Assembly: GCF_002327185.1 (NCBI RefSeq)
Contig: NZ_CP018624.1
Coordinates: 558,001-622,000, forward strand
Direction: 5' to 3'
Source: Clostridium chauvoei
GTDB taxonomy: Bacteria; Bacillota; Clostridia; Clostridiales; Clostridiaceae
DNA: 64,000 nucleotides
Shown piece after piece: positions 42,810-51,839 of this stretch. Below the pieces are notes generated by a model. It was given only the letters and a program-made list of their open reading frames with translations. It made no database searches and had not been told where the DNA came from. The translations under genes and the position numbers were made by a program. Numbering within the stretch: position 1 is the first letter of the stretch; every line of letters begins with the position of its first letter.

Positions 42810-45218
42810 TTAGTATCTTTTATTTTTAAAGAAGAATACACCTAAGCTTGCAAGCATAGCACCTATCATTGATAAGAAGTTACCATTAAAGCTTGAACCA
42901 GTATTTGGTAGTGTTTTTTGTTTTATATCTTTTTGAGATGATTTATTTTGGTTAGGTGTATTATTTGCTTTTACTTCAGGTTTTGTAGTGGAATCTGTTT
43001 TAGATGAAACTTCAGTTTTAGTATTAGCTTTAGCATCAGTTTTCACATCAGACTTAGCATCAGTTTTCACATCAGCAGTTGTATCTGAAGCTACAGCAGG
43101 AGTAACATCTGAAATTATATCAGGATTTTCGTTAGGTTTTATATCAGGTGTTTCATCAAGATCAATTTTTGTAGTAAAGCCTTTCCAACCTTTTGAACAA
43201 TTTTTATCAAATACAAATCTTACTTCTTTATACTCAGAGTAATTTCCAATATCACTTGGCTTACCCCCCATCATACCTACAAGTACACAGCCCATGTGAT
43301 CTGAAGTTAAATCAGATATTGACACTTCGCATAGTTGCATATCATATTCACCTATACTATTTTTTTCTCCTACAAATTGACGTTTTGAACTTACATATTC
43401 TCCATCACTTTCTATACAGAAATCTAAAATACTATATCCATAAAGAGTATTTAACATTGTTAAGTTTATTTTACCATCTTTAACAGTAACCTTTATTTTT
43501 TCATCAAAGAAACCATTTAACATTGATTCATTCTCAGGAATATCAGCTCTATATGCTTTAAATCCTATAGTATAAACACCATCTTCAAGATTATCCGTTG
43601 GAATAATGGCATTAGAAACAATAACTCTTCTTTTTTGAGTCTTAGTTTGACCGTTATGAGTTACAGAATATGTTACTTCATAAGTTCCTTCTTTAGGGTT
43701 TTGAGTATCTAAATCACCAGTATCAATTTTAATTTGATTACTTAAATCAATAGTTTCTTTACCTATTGAAAAAGCAGATACATTATCCATTAAATCAATA
43801 GGTTCACCAACTAATGTAGATGCATCTTCTTTTATATTATAGATTCTAAGAGTTTCTGTTGTAGCAGTTAATGAAGGAGCTTCTTCTTGGCTTATTAATG
43901 TTCCGTCTTTTTTTACTCTTATTCTCATATCATTATAGCCATCTACTTTTAAAATTATAGTATTTATATCTTCTGTGAAAGAGGTATCATTTAATTCTAA
44001 TCCACCCATATAACTAAGATGATACTCATTTATTCCAAAACTAAAGTTATCATAATATCTAACTCCATTTACAGTTAACTCAGAAGGTTTAGTGTTTGGA
44101 TTTTGAGGATCTGCTGCCTTGATATATTCATTTAATATATCATTTTGTTCAAAACTTATTTCATATTCCACTCTTCCATAAATTTCACCGTATCTAGCGG
44201 TTGTTACTTTAGGTAATAAAGATACAGCTTGCCAATTTTGTTCATCTTTATTAGTTTCTTTTATATCATCTGATATAGTTGAAGATTTAGAGTTTGAATT
44301 ATCTACAGCCTCAGTAGAAGAGTCTGCTATGCTCATAGTTTGTCCATCTTTTTTTATTTTTATAGTCATAGTATCATAACCATCAGCTTTGATAACTACT
44401 GTATTTACTCCATCTTTAAATGCATTTTGATTAAGTTCAAAGCCAGTTAACCCAAAATAAAAAGTATTTACATTTTCTACATCAGATGAATTAGTGTAAT
44501 TAACTCCATTTACAGTTACAGTACTTTTAAAATTTATAGCTTGTCTAAAATCAGTTACAGATTTCCAATTAGCATCTGTAACAGAATCAAAACTAATTCT
44601 ACATTTCATAAAATTTGAATAGAAAGTATCAAATTCTACTTTTTCTACTTCAGGTAATATATTCTTAACGACACTAGAAGTATCTACAAGTGATTCATTA
44701 GAGTTAATTTCTTTTTCACTTATAAAAGTACCATCTTTATTTACTAATATCTCCATATCGTTATATCCATTAGCTTTAACAATAATAGTATTTATTTCTT
44801 TTGTGAATCCACTTGGATTAAGTTCAAGACCTAATGCCCCCATTTTATAAGTATCTTTTTCGCTTACAAGGTTTGTATTATCATATTTGATTCCATTTAC
44901 TGTTACATCATTTGTTTCATTTATAGCTTTTATATATTTTTTAAATTTATCAAATTCACTGTTGGTTGTACCAGGGAAATTTATTCTGTATTTATCGTAA
45001 TCCTCCCAGAATCGTCCTAATTCTGCTGATTCAATTTTAGGTAAGGTAGTTACATTAATCCATTTACTTTCAACATTTAAGGCAGTATCTTCTACAGATA
45101 AAGTACGTGGATCGATATTGTTTGTGTCAGCACGTACCACTTGTGGGGCAGAGCCAACTATTAAAGTTGCAGCTATAATAGCACTTATTTTTTTGTTGAA
45201 TTTTTCTGATTTTATCAT
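42810..45218 (-). CDS. sortase-anchored haem/haemoglobin-binding surface protein (DUF1533 x3 + NEAT)
   Basis: 802 residues. A signal peptide (about 1-30, ending VVRADT) is followed by three related blocks at about 50-160, 185-300 and 325-445. Each has a DVTVNGIKYDN-like turn and a VKANGYNDMEILVNKDG-like end, as in haemoglobin-interacting DUF1533 domains. An Ig-like segment (about 455-530) leads to a NEAT-like domain (about 535-670; DGVYTIGFKAYRADIPE...). A D/K/T-rich wall spanner and LPNTGSSFNG, a hydrophobic helix and KNKRY complete a sortase anchor. It should capture haem from haemoglobin at the cell surface. A Fur box lies upstream. Confidence 0.85.
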   Translation of the reverse strand: MIKSEKFNKKISAIIAATLIVGSAPQVVRADTNNIDPRTLSVEDTALNVESKWINVTTLPKIESAELGRFWEDYDKYRINFPGTTNSEFDKFKKYIKAINETNDVTVNGIKYDNTNLVSEKDTYKMGALGLELNPSGFTKEINTIIVKANGYNDMEILVNKDGTFISEKEINSNESLVDTSSVVKNILPEVEKVEFDTFYSNFMKCRISFDSVTDANWKSVTDFRQAINFKSTVTVNGVNYTNSSDVENVNTFYFGLTGFELNQNAFKDGVNTVVIKADGYDTMTIKIKKDGQTMSIADSSTEAVDNSNSKSSTISDDIKETNKDEQNWQAVSLLPKVTTARYGEIYGRVEYEISFEQNDILNEYIKAADPQNPNTKPSELTVNGVRYYDNFSFGINEYHLSYMGGLELNDTSFTEDINTIILKVDGYNDMRIRVKKDGTLISQEEAPSLTATTETLRIYNIKEDASTLVGEPIDLMDNVSAFSIGKETIDLSNQIKIDTGDLDTQNPKEGTYEVTYSVTHNGQTKTQKRRVIVSNAIIPTDNLEDGVYTIGFKAYRADIPENESMLNGFFDEKIKVTVKDGKINLTMLNTLYGYSILDFCIESDGEYVSSKRQFVGEKNSIGEYDMQLCEVSISDLTSDHMGCVLVGMMGGKPSDIGNYSEYKEVRFVFDKNCSKGWKGFTTKIDLDETPDIKPNENPDIISDVTPAVASDTTADVKTDAKSDVKTDAKANTKTEVSSKTDSTTKPEVKANNTPNQNKSSQKDIKQKTLPNTGSSFNGNFLSMIGAMLASLGVFFFKNKRY

Positions 45219-45297
45219 ATAATCACTCCTATTTGTAATATTAAAATTATTAATAAATAAATTGTTTTGTCATATATAATTAAAATGATACCACGAA

Positions 45298-45312
45298 TGA
45301 TAATCATTTTCA
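45298..45312. promoter_or_regulatory. Fur-like iron box
   Basis: TGATAATCATTTTCA matches the 7-1-7 Fur consensus TGATAATNATTATCA at 14 of 15 positions, counting N as a match, 80 bases upstream of the haem-binding surface protein. Iron limitation should derepress that gene. Confidence 0.75.
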
Positions 45313-45384
45313 ATTCGTTTTTGGTAAAATTTTAGAAATACTATAATTTTTACTATTATTTTATTAATATTATATGAATTGATA

Positions 45385-45467
45385 AGGAGTAATTATTTTT
45401 TTGCATAAAATTACTCCATTAAATAAATAACACAATAGTTTCTTATAATGTGTTTATTTAATGGAGT
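45385..45467. terminator. two overlapping hairpins downstream of the GntR gene
   Basis: GGAGTAATT/AATTACTCC (45385-45416) and a longer stem CTCCATTAAATAAA with TTTATTTAATGGAG (45413-45467) share the ACTCC segment. They could be alternative folds. The unit lies in the gap between the surface-protein promoter and the convergent end of the GntR gene. Confidence 0.65.
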
Positions 45468-45485
45468 CTATTTTCATAAGAAAAA

Positions 45486-46226
45486 TTAAATTTTTCTTGT
45501 TGCCTTTATTCTAAAATTACTATATTGATAAGGAATATAGTATTTATTAAATAATAGTGGAGGGGAATAGTCATTTAGGTATAACGTTTCCAAAATTAAG
45601 TCACATTGTTCACCACCAACAAGTTTATGTCTTTGGTGATTAGTATTTCCAGCAGTTGAACGTTTTATTTCTAACATTGAACTAGTTGATACTTCATAAG
45701 CTTTATTTTCAAGAAAATCCAATAATTGATCTTTATTATTTAAATCTATATTCATTTCTAATATTGTTTCAATAGATATAAAAGTAAAAGCATATGCTAT
45801 AACTTTATTATTAGATTTATAATAACGTTCACATGCAACTACTGCTGTTGAAGTCTTTTCTAATACTTGTCTTGTATAGTCACTTTCTAAATCTAATCGA
45901 AAGAATAACTCAACATCATTAATAGGTTCATTATGATATTTGTATATTGGGTTACCTATTAATTCTAAGAAATCTTTTTTATTACACTTTTCAGGAGAAG
46001 TTATAAAATTCCCCTTACCATGTATATTTTTTACTAAACCATCATCTTGTAATAGTGAGAGAGCCTGACGTAAAGTCATTCGACTAACACCAAACATTTT
46101 GGCTAATTGTGGTTCAGATGGTAATTTTGAATTTATAGGATATTCACCGTTAATAATCATTTTATATAGATTATCATATACCAATGTATATAGTAATTTT
46201 TTTGAGTTCTTTGGAACGAGTTTCAT
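45486..46226 (-). CDS. GntR-family regulator, HutC/UTRA type
   Basis: 246 residues. The N-terminal winged HTH is clear (YDNLYKMIINGEYPINSKLPSEPQLAKMFGVSRMTLRQAL, DDGLVKNIHGKGNFI). A UTRA ligand-binding domain follows (about 90-240; VACERYYKSNNKVIAYAFTFI). It is divergent from an MFS exporter gene by 353 bases and probably controls it. The ligand is unknown. Confidence 0.9.
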   Translation of the reverse strand: MKLVPKNSKKLLYTLVYDNLYKMIINGEYPINSKLPSEPQLAKMFGVSRMTLRQALSLLQDDGLVKNIHGKGNFITSPEKCNKKDFLELIGNPIYKYHNEPINDVELFFRLDLESDYTRQVLEKTSTAVVACERYYKSNNKVIAYAFTFISIETILEMNIDLNNKDQLLDFLENKAYEVSTSSMLEIKRSTAGNTNHQRHKLVGGEQCDLILETLYLNDYSPPLLFNKYYIPYQYSNFRIKATRKI

Positions 46227-46579
46227 GATATCACCTTACTTGTCGTCAAAAATTTTATCGTATGATTAGGAATAGTATACCATATATTTTTATTTCTTTA
46301 AATAAAATATAAAGGGGGTTTTAGAATGTATAAGATTACTTTAGACAAGTAAATAATAAAAGAAATTTAAGAAAATAGACAAAAAAAGCTAAAAGTAAGT
46401 AAAATAAACGATTACAGGAGTGTTGAAATAAAAAAAGAAATATGCTAATATTAACTTATCTAAAATATGGAGCAAAAAATGAACAAGTTTACAAAGAGTA
46501 AAATAGGTGTATGATGGGTAGTTCGTAAACGATTATTAAGAATACACAAAGGAAAAAATTAAAGAAAGAGGTACATAAC
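46227..46579. promoter_or_regulatory. GntR/MFS intergenic region with repeated motif and short ORFs
   Basis: TAAACGATTA occurs twice in direct orientation (46405-46414 and 46526-46535). Two very short ORFs with ribosome-site-like sequence precede the MFS gene: M-Y-K-I-T-L-D-K (46326-46352) and M-N-K-F-T-K-S-K-I-G-V (46479-46514). GTGTAT near the end of the second could pair with ATACAC (46541-46546). This may be an operator plus a translational attenuator, but support is thin. Confidence 0.3.
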
Positions 46580-47983
46580 ATGGAAATTTCATTTAATACG
46601 TCAAAGGATACGTCAAAAGAAATTGAAGAAGTAAAAATAAAAAAGGCAGTACCAGCGGTATTAGCTTTAATGATTTTTGCGCTAGTTATAGATAATTCAT
46701 TTAAAATTATTTCGCCAGATTTAGCAAGTACTTTTAATTTATCGGCTACTGCAGTTAGTTGGCAAGTAACTTTAGCTGGATTAGTTATAGGTATTGGAGC
46801 AATTGTATATGCTTCTTTATCAGATTCAATAAGTGTTAGAGATTTATTAGCAATGGGAATTGTTTTAATTTGTATTGGATCATTATTAGGATTTATTTTT
46901 CAAAAATCATTTACAATGATAGTTATTTCAAGAATAATTCAATCAGCTGGATTAGGAAGTGCAGAAACTTTATATGTAATATTTGTTGCAAAGTATTTTA
47001 AAGACCAAGATAAAAAGAAGTATTTAGGATTTAGTACAAGTAGTTATGCAATATCACAAGTAATTGGTACTATTACAGGTGGATATGTAGCTACATACTT
47101 ACGTTGGCAAGTACTATTCTTAGTACCATTATTAACTTTATTAATATTACCTTTTATTTTAAAATATATTCCAAAAGAAAAAGTTAAGGGTGGAAATGTA
47201 GATTTTATAGGATTTGTACTAGTTTCATCAGTAGCAGCATTATTAATGCTTTTTGTTTCAGAATTTAATTGGATATATTTAATAGCATTCTTAGTTGCTC
47301 TTATATTATTCGTTACATATATTAGTAAAAATAAAAATGCTTTTATTAGTATTAAATTCTTTAAAAATAGAAATTTTATATCAATATTAGCTGTAGCATT
47401 TGTTATATATAGTGTTCAACTTGCATTTATATTTATGTTCCCATTTTTAATTGAATACATATATAATTATAGATTAGATCAAGTTTCATTAATTTTACTT
47501 CCATCATATATTTTAGCAGCTACGGTAGGAGCATTATCAGGTAAGATTGCAAAGAAAATCGGAAATAAGCAATGTATTCAATTAGCAATAGTAGGGATAG
47601 TAATAAGTCTTCTTATAGGGACTTTCTTTATAGAAACATCAGTATACGTATTTATATTTATAATGATATTATTCTCTAGTTCCTTTGCTTTAATGTATGC
47701 GCCTATGATAGATACATTAATAAAAACAATACCAGAAGAAAATTCAGGAACAGCTATTGGTTTCTATAATTTCTGTTTAAGTATGGCTGCATCAATCGGT
47801 ATAACATATGTAGCAATATTAATGGAAATAGAGCCTTTAGGAAAAAATATTACTGGTCTTTTCAGTAATGCAAGATCTATACAATATAGTAATGTACTAT
47901 TTGTATTAGCTGTTATTTCAGTAATAGCATTCTTATTATACTGGAGTTTAGTAGGAAGAAAAGAAAAGACTGAAAGCAAATAA
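46580..47983 (+). CDS. MFS drug-efflux transporter (DHA2-like, 14 helices)
   Basis: 467 residues with about 14 membrane helices. VSWQVTLAGLVIGIGAIVYASLSDSISVRDLL contains the loop 2-3 motif A region in degenerate form. SRIIQSAGLGSAETLYVIFVAKYF and SYAISQVIGTITGGYVATYLRWQVLF are the antiporter motif C region. The overall form resembles Tet(K/L)-type exporters. The substrate is unknown; the GntR/UTRA regulator next door suggests induction by a small molecule. The ATG follows GAAAGAGG. Confidence 0.87.
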   Translation: MEISFNTSKDTSKEIEEVKIKKAVPAVLALMIFALVIDNSFKIISPDLASTFNLSATAVSWQVTLAGLVIGIGAIVYASLSDSISVRDLLAMGIVLICIGSLLGFIFQKSFTMIVISRIIQSAGLGSAETLYVIFVAKYFKDQDKKKYLGFSTSSYAISQVIGTITGGYVATYLRWQVLFLVPLLTLLILPFILKYIPKEKVKGGNVDFIGFVLVSSVAALLMLFVSEFNWIYLIAFLVALILFVTYISKNKNAFISIKFFKNRNFISILAVAFVIYSVQLAFIFMFPFLIEYIYNYRLDQVSLILLPSYILAATVGALSGKIAKKIGNKQCIQLAIVGIVISLLIGTFFIETSVYVFIFIMILFSSSFALMYAPMIDTLIKTIPEENSGTAIGFYNFCLSMAASIGITYVAILMEIEPLGKNITGLFSNARSIQYSNVLFVLAVISVIAFLLYWSLVGRKEKTESK

Positions 47984-47995
47984 TAATTAAATTAT

Positions 47996-48067
47996 ATACG
48001 CCAAAAAGATATAAAAAAAATACGCCAAATAAAATATAAAAAAATACGCCTAAAAGGCTGTCTACTG
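47996..48067 (+). repeat. short tandem repeat, 24-bp period, three copies
   Basis: ATACGCC begins at 47996, 48020 and 48044, each followed by A/T-rich sequence (AAAAAGATATAAAAAAA, AAATAAAATATAAAAAA, then TAAAAGGC). The third copy runs into a terminator. It lies directly after the MFS gene and has no recognised function. Confidence 0.6.
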
Positions 48068-48106
48068 AAATAATTTTAAAAATAATTTCAGTAGACAGCC
48101 TTTTTA
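48053..48106. terminator. strong terminator after the MFS gene
   Basis: AAAGGCTGTCTACTGAAAT pairs with ATTTCAGTAGACAGCCTTT around AATTTTAAAAAT; T-rich on both sides, so it may serve the convergent greA gene too. Confidence 0.9.
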
Positions 48107-48161
48107 TTGGTTAATATTAAAGTTTGTTTTGATTTAAGTATTTTTAACTTTGAATAAGAAA

Positions 48162-48626
48162 CTATAATATTTCTAAAATTTCTACAGAATATTTTTCTCC
48201 AGGAGCATTAACTTCAACTATATCAGAAACTTTCTTACCAGAAAGTGCTTTACCTAAATCAGATTCTATACTTATACACATATTATCAGGATCTAAGTCC
48301 ATAGTAGTTACTAAAGTTACTTCAGTTTCAAAATCATCTTCAACAAATCTAATTTTAGCTTTACTATTAATTCCTAATACTGATTTATCTATGCTATCCT
48401 CATCTATTACAGTTGCTGTAGAAATCATAGTTAATAGATATTGAATTCTATTATCATTTTCTCTATAATTTGCACAGGCTTCTTTATATTCTGCATTTTC
48501 AGATCTATCACCATGTGCAGCAGCTATTGCTTTTTCCTTTGCTATCTCAGCTCTTTTTACTGTTAATCTATAATCTAATTCTTCTCTTAATTTTCTTATA
48601 TTCTCTTCAGTAAGTTGATTATTCAT
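48162..48626 (-). CDS. greA: GreA/GreB-type transcription elongation factor
   Basis: 154 residues. An N-terminal coiled coil carries the tip motif GDRSENAEYKEAC (about 39-51) with the D and E residues that reach into the RNA polymerase secondary channel. The C-terminal FKBP-like domain follows (about 80-154). It rescues backtracked polymerase by cleaving the RNA end. It stands alone, not in the usual lysS/dusB neighbourhood, so it may be a second copy. AGGAGG precedes the ATG. Confidence 0.9.
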   Translation of the reverse strand: MNNQLTEENIRKLREELDYRLTVKRAEIAKEKAIAAAHGDRSENAEYKEACANYRENDNRIQYLLTMISTATVIDEDSIDKSVLGINSKAKIRFVEDDFETEVTLVTTMDLDPDNMCISIESDLGKALSGKKVSDIVEVNAPGEKYSVEILEIL

Positions 48627-48891
48627 AAAATTACGCCTCCTTAGGATATATCTACTTTAAATATTATATAATATATAGAGAAAAATTAAAGAATATAATA
48701 TAAAAATTTATTATATATTACATATCAAGCCAGCGATTACTTCCTTTATAAATATTATTACATATTAGTATATATATGTAAATTACAGTATTTACATTAA
48801 ATTACCACAAATAAAAAAGTAGATAAAAGCCAATGATAAAGTGTAATAGTTTTTATGCTAATAAAAATAAATTACAAGGAGGGAAATAAAA

Positions 48892-49665
48892 ATGAAAAAG
48901 AAGCTAAAATGCTTTTTATTCCTTGTTTTAAATGTATTTATTATTATTTCTATGTTTAATCAAAGTATTAAGGCAACTCCTACAGAAGGAGAAGTAAAAA
49001 ATACTAAAGGAAATGAGTTAAGTGATACAAGTGAAAATGAAAATAGTCTTTTAAAAAAAGAAGTATATTTAACTTTTGATGATGGGCCAAGTTGTAAAAT
49101 AACAGATGAAGTTCTAAATGTATTAAAAGAAAATGATGTAAAAGCAACCTTCTTTTTAATAGGTAATCAAATTGAAGGTAGAGAAGAGGTAGTAAAAAGA
49201 ATTAATGATGAAGGGCATAGTATAGGATTACATACCTTTAATCATAAATATAAATGTGTATATGCTAGCGAAGATAAATTCATTGAAGAAATGAATCAAT
49301 GTCGTGAAGAGATAAATAGAGCAATTGGAATTTCGCCTAGTATAATTAGATTCCCTGGTGGAAGTTATAAGCATTTAAGTAAAAAATATTTAAAGAGATT
49401 ACACGATAATGATTTTAAGGTGTATGATTGGAATGTAGATAGTACAGATGGGATGAATCCGAATTTACCTCCAGATAAAATATACAGAAAGGCTATTAAA
49501 GTAAATAAGGATTTAAAACCTACAATAGTACTTATGCATTGTACAGATTTACAGAAAAATACACCTAAGGCGTTACCTGAAATAATAAAATATTATAAAG
49601 AACAAGGATATGAATTTAAAACAATTGATGAGGATACAAAAGAAGTGTACTTTAGATTATCATAA
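48892..49665 (+). CDS. secreted polysaccharide deacetylase (NodB domain)
   Basis: 257 residues. An N-terminal hydrophobic segment (about 5-25) serves as signal peptide or anchor. The NodB domain shows LTFDDGPS (motif 1), HTFNH (motif 2, zinc ligands), RFPGGSY (motif 3), DWNVDS (motif 4) and VLMHC (motif 5). It removes N-acetyl groups from peptidoglycan, often increasing lysozyme resistance. A terminator follows. Confidence 0.92.
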   Translation: MKKKLKCFLFLVLNVFIIISMFNQSIKATPTEGEVKNTKGNELSDTSENENSLLKKEVYLTFDDGPSCKITDEVLNVLKENDVKATFFLIGNQIEGREEVVKRINDEGHSIGLHTFNHKYKCVYASEDKFIEEMNQCREEINRAIGISPSIIRFPGGSYKHLSKKYLKRLHDNDFKVYDWNVDSTDGMNPNLPPDKIYRKAIKVNKDLKPTIVLMHCTDLQKNTPKALPEIIKYYKEQGYEFKTIDEDTKEVYFRLS

Positions 49666-49676
49666 AGTATTAGAGA

Positions 49677-49707
49677 AGCTTAGTGTAATAAACACTAAGT
49701 TTTTTTA
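49677..49707 (+). terminator. rho-independent terminator
   Basis: CTTAGTGT/ACACTAAG stem, AATAA loop and seven T after it. Confidence 0.88.
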
Positions 49708-49831
49708 TTTATCTAAAATTAAGAGGAGAGTAATAATATCATTAATTTATAATAGATAGTACCTAATAATTGAAAATATATCTGTAAAAAGGGTATAATT
49801 GGGTTTGTAGAAATAAAATGGGGGGATGATA

Positions 49832-50821
49832 TTGTCTAAGATATTAAAAATAAAAAAAGGTGATAAAATAGGAATTTTTTCACCATCAACACCAATAACT
49901 AGTATATGTCCAAATAGATTTCAAAGAGGAGTGGAATATTTAGAAAGTAAAGGCTTTGAAGTTGTCAAAGGTAATTTAACAGGAAAAAGTGATTTTTATA
50001 GGTCTGGCAGTATTAAGGAAAGAGCAGAAGAATTAAATGACTTGATAAGAAATCCTGAAGTTAAATGTATTATGTCTACAATTGGAGGAATGAATTCAAA
50101 TTCAATACTTCCATATATAGATTATGAAGCTTTTAAAAATGATCCTAAACCTATAATAGGATATTCTGATTTAACGGCAATACTTCTTGGAGTTTATGCC
50201 AAAACAGATATATATACTTATTATGGACCAGCTTTAGTAGCTTCTTTTGGAGAGCTAAAACCTTTTGTAGATAAAACATATGAGTATTTTGAAGATATAT
50301 TAGTTAAAGATAGTAGTTTACCATATGAATTAAAAGAACCAGAGGTTTGGACAGATGAATTCCTTGATTGGGAAAATCAAAAAAGAAGTAAAGTTGGTAT
50401 AAATAATGAACTTATAACTGTTTATGAAGGCAAGGTTACAGGAAGAGTTATTGGAGGAAATTTAAATACTATTATGGGCATATGGGGAAGTGAATATATG
50501 CCAGAAATAAAGAGTGGAGATATACTTTTTATAGAGGACTCATTAAAAGATGCAGCGACTATTGAAAGAAGCTTTTCATTATTAAAATTATGTGGAGTAT
50601 TTGATAAGGTATCAGGAATTATATTAGGAAAGCATGAGATTTTTAATGATATGAAAACGGGAAGAAAACCTTATGAAATATTACTAGAAGTATTAGGTGA
50701 TAAGAAACTTCCATTTTTAGCTGAATTCGATTGTTGTCATACACATCCAATGTTAACATTACCTATTGGATGTAGAATAGAACTTGATGCAACAAATAAA
50801 AAAGTTTCAATTATTGAATAG
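49832..50821 (+). CDS. S66-family LD-carboxypeptidase / MccF-like peptidase
   Basis: 329 residues. GDKIGIFSPSTP begins the domain. IMSTIGGMNSNSILPYIDY and PIIGYSDLTAILLGVYAKT follow; GYSD carries the nucleophilic serine. GNLNTIMGIWGSEYMP and FDCCHTHPMLTLPIG close it; the latter holds the catalytic His. The family cleaves L,D-tetrapeptides in murein recycling or inactivates microcin C-like compounds. The Ser-Glu-His triad appears intact. The TTG at 49832 follows GGGGG at a suitable distance; the ATG at 49826 overlaps it. Confidence 0.87.
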   Translation: MSKILKIKKGDKIGIFSPSTPITSICPNRFQRGVEYLESKGFEVVKGNLTGKSDFYRSGSIKERAEELNDLIRNPEVKCIMSTIGGMNSNSILPYIDYEAFKNDPKPIIGYSDLTAILLGVYAKTDIYTYYGPALVASFGELKPFVDKTYEYFEDILVKDSSLPYELKEPEVWTDEFLDWENQKRSKVGINNELITVYEGKVTGRVIGGNLNTIMGIWGSEYMPEIKSGDILFIEDSLKDAATIERSFSLLKLCGVFDKVSGIILGKHEIFNDMKTGRKPYEILLEVLGDKKLPFLAEFDCCHTHPMLTLPIGCRIELDATNKKVSIIE

Positions 50822-50850
50822 CTAAAATATTAGTAACTAGGGGGATAGTA

Positions 50851-51689
50851 ATGGCTACTAAAAGAGAAAGATTAAAGATACTAATGAAAAGAAGAATATA
50901 CATACTAATGGATTAACTTATCTTAATGAAATATTAGTTGCAACTAAAAAAATATGTAATATAGATTCCAATGAAATTATAGAAGATAAATATAAATTAA
51001 AGAAAATTTATAAAGAGTTAAAACCTATTATAAATAATACTAGAGTATGTAATTTAATGAGTATTTATGGAGGAATCTTTGAAGGATTAGGAATTTCTTT
51101 CTTATTATTAGAAAGTTCCTACTATGGAGTAATTAAAGAACTTGAAAAAAATAAACAGCTTGTTTTAGAGCTATATGAAGCTTTAGGAGAAATTGAGGCA
51201 TTTATTTCTATAAGTATTTATAAAGAAATATTAGAAGGTAATTATTGTGAACCTAAGTTTATAGAAGATATTAAACTAAATATAGAAGATGGTGTTCATC
51301 CATTATTAAAAAATGGGGTACCTAACACAATTCCTTTAAATAAAAAAGTGCCAGTATTTTGTATTATAGATGAAATTTTTAGAGGAACTAATCCAGTTGA
51401 AAGAATTTCATCATCAATGTCTATCCTAAAATATATAGGAGAAACAAGAGCTTTAACCTTTGTAGCAACTCATGATAGAGAACTTACGGATTTACTAAAG
51501 GATAAATATGATTTTTACTATTTCTCAGAGGATGTTGATTCAAATAAAGGATTATCCTTTGATTATAAATTAAAAGAGGGTGTATCTAAAACTAAAAATG
51601 CAATAAAACTACTAGATTATATTGGATATCCAAAAGTTATAACAGATAATGCTAGAAAATATGCTGAAAAGTTAGAGAATATAATTTAA
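50851..51689 (+). pseudogene. MutS-family ATPase pseudogene, frameshifted and missing Walker A
   Basis: A start ATGGCTACTAAAAGAG behind GGGGGAT opens a frame that stops after 21 codons. A shift near 50860-50875 leads into a frame open from 50874 to 51689. That frame has the helical lever/clamp part and HPLLKNGVPNTI, then jumps to KKVPVFCIIDEIFRGTNP (Walker B and signature) and THDRELTDLL. The 70 or so residues with Walker A (GxNxxGKST) that should lie between PNTI and KKVP are absent. The protein cannot hydrolyse ATP. Full members have about 550-600 residues. Confidence 0.8.
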
Positions 51690-51692
51690 GTT

Positions 51693-51727
51693 TTAAAGGG
51701 AGTTAAGTGACTCCCTTTAATTTTTGT
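51693..51727 (+). terminator. rho-independent terminator
   Basis: TTAAAGGGAGT/ACTCCCTTTAA stem, TAAGTG loop, then TTTTTG. Confidence 0.9.
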
Positions 51728-51839
51728 TAAAATACTTATTAAAAATTTTTATTTTTGATAGATATTGTACATACTATTACGAAGTATTAAGTGTAAGGGC
51801 TAAACCTACAAAGCAAGCTTGCATGAAAGAAGGGAAAAA

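Noticed and set aside
42988..43483. Plus-strand open frames opposite the haem-binding surface protein
   Set aside because: Repetitive reverse reading of the D/K/T-rich linker. No start signals.
46580..47983. Named tetracycline-resistance gene
   Set aside because: The fold resembles Tet(K/L), but sequence motifs are not close enough to assign a specific resistance determinant.
47996..48067. CRISPR-like array
   Set aside because: Repeats are only seven conserved bases in a 24-base A/T-rich unit, without unique spacers or cas genes.
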